Assembly: GCA_039586095.1 (NCBI GenBank)
Contig: JBDHLB010000086.1
Location: 1-8,957, forward strand
DNA length: 8,957 nucleotides
Reading direction: 5' to 3'
Origin: JBDHBD01 sp039586095
Lineage (GTDB): Bacteria > Gemmatimonadota > Gemmatimonadetes > Palauibacterales > Palauibacteraceae
A program made the position numbers and the translations under genes. This document shows positions 5,713-8,957 of this stretch, piece after piece; position 1 is the first letter of the stretch; each line of letters begins with the position of its first letter. The notes under the pieces were generated by a model that saw nothing but the letters and a program-made list of their open reading frames with translations, made no database searches and was not told where the DNA came from.

Positions 5713-7508
5713 GCCAGCGCATCGAGATTCTACCGGACCACGTGGCCAACCAGATCGCGGCCGGCGAGGTCGTCGAACGACCGGCTTCCGTCGTCAAGGA
5801 ACTGGTGGAGAACGCCCTGGACGCGGGAGCCACGAGAATCGAGGTCTCGCTGCGTAACGGAGGCAAGACGGAAATCCGTGTGTCCGACGATGGACACGGG
5901 ATGGGTCGGTCCGACTCGTTGCTTGCCCTGGATCGACACGCGACGAGCAAGATCCGCAGCGCCGACGATCTCTCCTCGATCTCCTCGTTCGGCTTTCGCG
6001 GTGAGGCGCTCCCCTCGATCGCCGCGGTGAGTCGTTTCCAGCTGGACACGGCGGTGGATGACGGAGTAGGCTCACGGGTGAAGGTCACGGCGGGCCGGGT
6101 GCATGGCGAAGAGGAGATCGCTCGGCAGCGTGGCACCACGGTCACGGTCCGCTCGCTGTTTCAGAACGTCCCGGCGCGCGCGAAATTCCTGCGCACCGCG
6201 GCGGTCGAGACGCGGGCCGTCAGTGAGGCGCTCCTGCTGCTCACCCTCTGCAATCTCGACGTGGCATTCCGACTCGAATCCAACGACCGCGAACTGTTCA
6301 GGGTGCCGCCGGCACGATCGCTCGCAGAGCGCATCGCGGCCATCTGGGAGGACGACCGCGCGAGCGAGCTGGTGGAGATTGCGCACGAGAGCGAAGGTGT
6401 GCGCGTGGGCGGCCTCGTCCAGCGTCCCGACACGGCGCGGCCCCGCGGAGGGAGACGGTACCTCTTCGTGAACGGCCGACCGATACGCGATCCCGGGCTG
6501 GTCCGGCTGGTCGACGAGGCGTATCGAACGACCGTGGCCCCCGGTCTGCGCCCGATCTTCTTCGTCTATCTCGCCACATCGCCGTCCCTCGTCGATGTGA
6601 ACGTCCACCCGGCGAAGGCAGAGGTGCGCTTTCGCGACCGGGCCGTTGTCGAGGCGGCCGTGCGGGAGGCGGTATTGAGGACCCTCGCGGACCTGGGGAG
6701 CGTCCCGCCGCTCGAGCGCCCGCCCCGGCGAGAAGCGCACCGGACGGGGGCCCCTCCAATCGAGAGACGGCCCTCGGAGGTCCCGTCGGCCGACGCTCTG
6801 AGCGAGGCGGCAGGCGGCTCGATGGGAGCTCGCGCTCCGATCGGCGATGTTCCCCAGCTCACGTTCTTCGTCCCGGAGCGATCCGACGCCGGGGTGTCGA
6901 CGCCCGGGGCCGTGTCCGAGGCGCCCCGGCCGAGCCGACCGGAGCTATGGCAGCTGCTCCGCCGCTACATCCTCGCATCCACCCGAGACGGGCTTCTGAT
7001 CATCGATCAACACTCGGCGCACGAACGGGTGCTGTACGAGGAGATCATGGGGCGCTTCGCGGGGGAGGGTGGGGAATCCCAGCGTCTCCTCTTTCCGATC
7101 ACGCTGCGGCTGTCTCCGGCGGAGTACTCCGCCATCGAGGAACTGAGCGGGATGCTGCGTCGCGTCGGGTTCGAGATCGAACCGTTCGGTGACCGCACCG
7201 TGCTCGTGAGCGCCAGCCCGCACCCACACCCGTATTTCGACGCGGAGCGCTGTCTGCGCGACATGATTCACGAGCTGACAGAGGGTTCTCCGCTGGTCGA
7301 CTCCGCACGCAACCAGCACGAGAGGATCGCGAAGAGCATGGCCTGTAAGGGCGCGATCAAGGCAGGGCAGCCGCTCTCGCAGGACGAGATGGCCGAGTTG
7401 ATCGACCGGCTGTTCGCCACGCCCCTTCCGGGACACGACGTGCACGGCCGGCCGACGATCGTGCGTCTGACCGTCGACGAGCTGGATCGGCGCTTCAGAC
7501 GAACGTGA
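5709..7508 (+). CDS. mutL: DNA mismatch repair protein MutL, endonuclease-type C-terminus
   Basis: MutL couples mismatch recognition by MutS to strand removal. The 599-residue protein opens with the GHKL ATPase domain: NQIAAGEVVERPASVVKELV from residue 14, with Glu31 and Asn35 as the catalytic and Mg-binding residues, SDDGHGMG (59-66), ATSKI (78-82), FGFRGEALPSIAAV (94-107), FQNVPARAKFL (151-161), NGRPIRD (255-261) and VNVHPAKAEVRF (297-308). A Pro/Arg-rich linker spans about 332-410. The C-terminal domain has DQHSAHERVLYE at 433-444, fitting the endonuclease motif DQHA(X)2E(X)4E except for Ser in place of Ala. QRLLFP (458-463) fits the sliding-clamp motif. ACK (545-547) and HDVHGRP (576-582) follow; the usual last motif is CPHGRP. 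Start ATG overlaps the tatD stop (ATGA), and the TGA overlaps miaA (GTGA). An in-frame extension upstream lies inside tatD and is not coding. Confidence 0.96.
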   Translation: MSQRIEILPDHVANQIAAGEVVERPASVVKELVENALDAGATRIEVSLRNGGKTEIRVSDDGHGMGRSDSLLALDRHATSKIRSADDLSSISSFGFRGEALPSIAAVSRFQLDTAVDDGVGSRVKVTAGRVHGEEEIARQRGTTVTVRSLFQNVPARAKFLRTAAVETRAVSEALLLLTLCNLDVAFRLESNDRELFRVPPARSLAERIAAIWEDDRASELVEIAHESEGVRVGGLVQRPDTARPRGGRRYLFVNGRPIRDPGLVRLVDEAYRTTVAPGLRPIFFVYLATSPSLVDVNVHPAKAEVRFRDRAVVEAAVREAVLRTLADLGSVPPLERPPRREAHRTGAPPIERRPSEVPSADALSEAAGGSMGARAPIGDVPQLTFFVPERSDAGVSTPGAVSEAPRPSRPELWQLLRRYILASTRDGLLIIDQHSAHERVLYEEIMGRFAGEGGESQRLLFPITLRLSPAEYSAIEELSGMLRRVGFEIEPFGDRTVLVSASPHPHPYFDAERCLRDMIHELTEGSPLVDSARNQHERIAKSMACKGAIKAGQPLSQDEMAELIDRLFATPLPGHDVHGRPTIVRLTVDELDRRFRRT

Positions 7509-8461
7509 CTCCGCAGGCGATCGCCCTTGCGGGCGCCACGGCGACAGGCAAGACGACCCTGGCGATCGCGGTGGCTCGACGGCTCGATGGGGAAATCATC
7601 TCCTTCGACAGCCGTCAGGCGTATCGAGGGTTGGAGATCGGCACGGCGGCTCCCGACAGCGAAGAACGGGCCGCGGTGCCCCACCATGGGGTCGGCTTTC
7701 TCGAGCCCACGGAGCGTTACAGCGCGGGCCGGTTTGCGAGACTCGCGAGAGAGTGGATCGCCGGAATTCGCGACCGGGACCGCACCCCGGTCCTGGCCGG
7801 TGGCACCGGTTTCTTCCTGCGCGCCCTCCTCGAGCCGGTCTTTCGGGAAGCGCCCCTCGACGACGAGCGTCGAGGGGCGCTTCGCAGCTGGCTGGCAACG
7901 CTGGACACGGAACGGCTCCGGGCCTGGGCTTCACGGCTGGATCCGGAACTGCCACGACGCCTCGGCGAGCTGGATCGTCAGCGGGCGGCACGCTCGCTGG
8001 AGCTGTCGCTGCTGACCGGCCGCTCCCTTTGCTGGTGGCAGCGTCACAGCCAACCGGAGGCGCCGGCAATCCCCATGCTGGTTTATGCGCTCGCGTTGCC
8101 GGCGGAACTGCACCGTGCCCGGATCGCCGAGCGGACGCGTACGCTCGTGGAGGGTGGGTGGCTCGACGAGGTGCGGGCGCTCGAGGCGGCCGGCGTGACG
8201 GACGCTCCAAGCTTCAACGCTGTCGGGTACGGCGAGATGCTGGCTCTGTCACACGGCGAGCTCTCACAGGCGGAGGCGCTCGCCCGCATCAATCGGGCGA
8301 CCTGGGCGTATGCCCGCCGGCAGCGCACATGGTTTCGGCACCAGCTTCCAGCGGACGCGATGAGGCTGGACGCCAGCGAGGACGTCGGGCAACTTGCCCA
8401 GCGGATCGCCGGCGACTGGAGACGATGCCAGGACGAAAGGGCCGGACGGCAACGAGGATGA
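7505..8461 (+). CDS. miaA: tRNA dimethylallyltransferase MiaA
   Basis: MiaA transfers a dimethylallyl group to N6 of A37 in tRNAs that read codons beginning with U. The 318-residue product has the P-loop GATATGKT (10-17), the substrate strand ISFDSRQAYRGLEIGTA (32-48) with Asp35 and Ser36, PHHG (59-62), GGTGFF (99-104), LDRQRAARSLEL (156-167), and the tRNA-binding RRQRTWFRH (271-279). Length is normal. Start is the GTG at 7505, overlapping the mutL stop as GTGA; no Shine-Dalgarno is seen, so coupling is likely. Two positions usually basic are changed: TAKP reads TAAP (Ala49) and GYRQ/GYKE reads GYGE (Gly243). The codons for residues 115-127 form a long perfect hairpin. The mutL-miaA order is common in bacteria. 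Identity is secure; whether the substitutions alter activity is unknown. Confidence 0.95.
   Translation: MTPQAIALAGATATGKTTLAIAVARRLDGEIISFDSRQAYRGLEIGTAAPDSEERAAVPHHGVGFLEPTERYSAGRFARLAREWIAGIRDRDRTPVLAGGTGFFLRALLEPVFREAPLDDERRGALRSWLATLDTERLRAWASRLDPELPRRLGELDRQRAARSLELSLLTGRSLCWWQRHSQPEAPAIPMLVYALALPAELHRARIAERTRTLVEGGWLDEVRALEAAGVTDAPSFNAVGYGEMLALSHGELSQAEALARINRATWAYARRQRTWFRHQLPADAMRLDASEDVGQLAQRIAGDWRRCQDERAGRQRG
7847..7883. repeat. Perfect 16-bp inverted repeat with 5-nt loop inside miaA
   Basis: GAAGCGCCCCTCGACG (7847-7862) and CGTCGAGGGGCGCTTC (7868-7883) are exact reverse complements around ACGAG. The arms encode residues 115-120 (EAPLDD) and 122-127 (RRGALR), so the reading frame passes straight through. 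The flanks do not extend the pairing and no T-run follows on either strand, so it is not a standard terminator. The right arm uses CGA, GGG and CTT, codons that look less favoured here than CGC, GGC and CTG/CTC. Confidence 0.9.
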
Positions 8462-8462
8462 C

Positions 8463-8466
8463 GAGG
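8463..8466 (+). promoter_or_regulatory. Ribosome binding site of bshA
   Basis: GAGG lies five bases before the ATG at 8472, in the 10-nt gap after the miaA stop. It supports that start and suggests bshA initiates on its own rather than only by coupling. Confidence 0.5.
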
Positions 8467-8471
8467 CCGGA

Positions 8472-8957
8472 ATGAAGATCGGGATCACGTGTTATCCGAC
8501 GTACGGGGGCTCGGGCGCGGTCGCGACCGAGCTGGGCATGGAACTCGCGAACCGGGGCCACGAGATTCACTTCATTTCGTACGCCCAGCCCTTCCGGCTC
8601 ACCCATTTCAGCGAAGGGGTCTTCTTCCACGAGGTCGAGTTCGACCGCTATCCCTTGTTCGAGCACCCGCCGTACTGGCTGGCGATGGCAGTCGCCATGC
8701 ACGAGGTGACCCGGCGCAACGAGCTGGATCTGCTCCACGTGCACTATGCGATTCCGCACGCCACGACCGGTTGGCTGGCGCGCGAGATGCTCCACGAGGA
8801 AGGCGTCGACATCAAGCTGGTCACGACCCTCCACGGTACGGATATCACCCTCGTAGGGCAGGACCCGTCCTTCTGGTCGATCACCCGCTTTTCGATCGAA
8901 CGCTCGAACGGGATCACGGCTGTGTCGGGCTGGCTGCGAGATCAGACGCTGCGCGAT
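8472..8957 (+). CDS. bshA: BshA, N-acetyl-alpha-D-glucosaminyl L-malate synthase (3' end outside window)
   Basis: BshA is a GT4 glycosyltransferase that joins N-acetylglucosamine from UDP-GlcNAc to L-malate, the first step of bacillithiol synthesis in the cytoplasm. The first 162 residues are present and open to the right edge. The N-terminus, KIGITCYPTYGGSG (2-15), is nearly identical to the start of the Bacillus subtilis enzyme as I recall it and includes the glycine loop for UDP-sugar and malate binding. ATELG (18-22), RGHEIHFIS (28-36), PFRL (40-43), HVHYAIPHA (89-97), TTLHGTDIT (118-126) and TAVSGWLR (149-156) also fit that family. The C-terminal GT-B half with the UDP-binding ExxxxxE motif is missing because the window ends. 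It follows miaA by 10 bases in the same direction, as the last visible gene of the operon. Presence of BshA implies a bacillithiol-using organism; bshB and bshC are not in view. Confidence 0.93.
   Translation, partial: MKIGITCYPTYGGSGAVATELGMELANRGHEIHFISYAQPFRLTHFSEGVFFHEVEFDRYPLFEHPPYWLAMAVAMHEVTRRNELDLLHVHYAIPHATTGWLAREMLHEEGVDIKLVTTLHGTDITLVGQDPSFWSITRFSIERSNGITAVSGWLRDQTLRD

Noticed and set aside
6072..6740. 222-codon minus-strand frame opposite mutL
   Set aside because: No recognisable motif and no ribosome site; the + strand carries MutL ATPase motifs across it.
7772..7792. 7-bp stem (GACCGGG with CCCGGTC) in miaA, considered as a separate element
   Set aside because: Stems of this length are frequent in DNA of this composition; mentioned only as a neighbour of the 16-bp hairpin.
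7753..8475. 240-codon + strand frame within miaA
   Set aside because: Gly/Arg/Ala-rich alternative frame of a conserved gene, with no domain. A shadow.
1..8957. Search for tRNA, rRNA, CRISPR, insertion sequences, attachment sites, toxin-antitoxin or defence genes
   Set aside because: No spaced repeats, transposase motifs, terminal inverted repeats with target duplications, or RNA-gene folds were seen. Nearly all bases outside 2030-2236 are accounted for by conserved genes.

Overview
The window is a GC-rich, tightly packed bacterial chromosome segment with every gene on the + strand. It holds seven complete or nearly complete housekeeping or transport genes and is cut inside a gene at each end. 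The presence of bshA (bacillithiol synthesis), separate secD and secF genes, a MutL with an endonuclease-type C-terminus and the very high GC content suggest a high-GC, bacillithiol-making, non-proteobacterial lineage. Gemmatimonadota is my best guess, but this rests on gene content and protein character, not on a search.

Layout. Positions 3-515 are the C-terminal end of a phytoene-desaturase-like FAD-dependent amine/carotenoid oxidoreductase (COG1233 type). It overlaps by ATGA a divalent-anion:sodium symporter of the DASS/SLC13 family (512-2029). A G+C-rich hairpin followed by a T-rich tract (2048-2090) looks like the terminator of this first transcription unit. The 146 bases after it are non-coding, rich in small hairpins, and presumably hold the promoter and leader of the next unit.

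From 2237 to the right edge runs one apparent operon: secD, secF, tatD, mutL, miaA, bshA (truncated). Gaps are 12 nt (secD/secF) and 10 nt (miaA/bshA). The other three junctions are 4-nt stop/start overlaps (GTGA, ATGA, GTGA), which implies translational coupling. SecD and SecF form the proton-driven accessory complex of the Sec translocon. TatD is a metal-dependent nuclease/hydrolase, MutL the mismatch-repair ATPase/endonuclease, MiaA the tRNA A37 prenyltransferase, and BshA the first enzyme of bacillithiol synthesis. The mutL-miaA pairing is common in bacteria; joining it to secDF-tatD upstream and bshA downstream is less usual.

I see no mobile element, CRISPR array, tRNA, rRNA or defence system, and no clearly undescribed system. 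The points most worth a second look are a perfect 16-bp inverted repeat with a 5-nt loop embedded in the miaA coding sequence, an altered metal-site motif in the MutL endonuclease domain (DVHGRP instead of CPHGRP, DQHS instead of DQHA), and a long acidic low-complexity insert in the periplasmic part of SecD.
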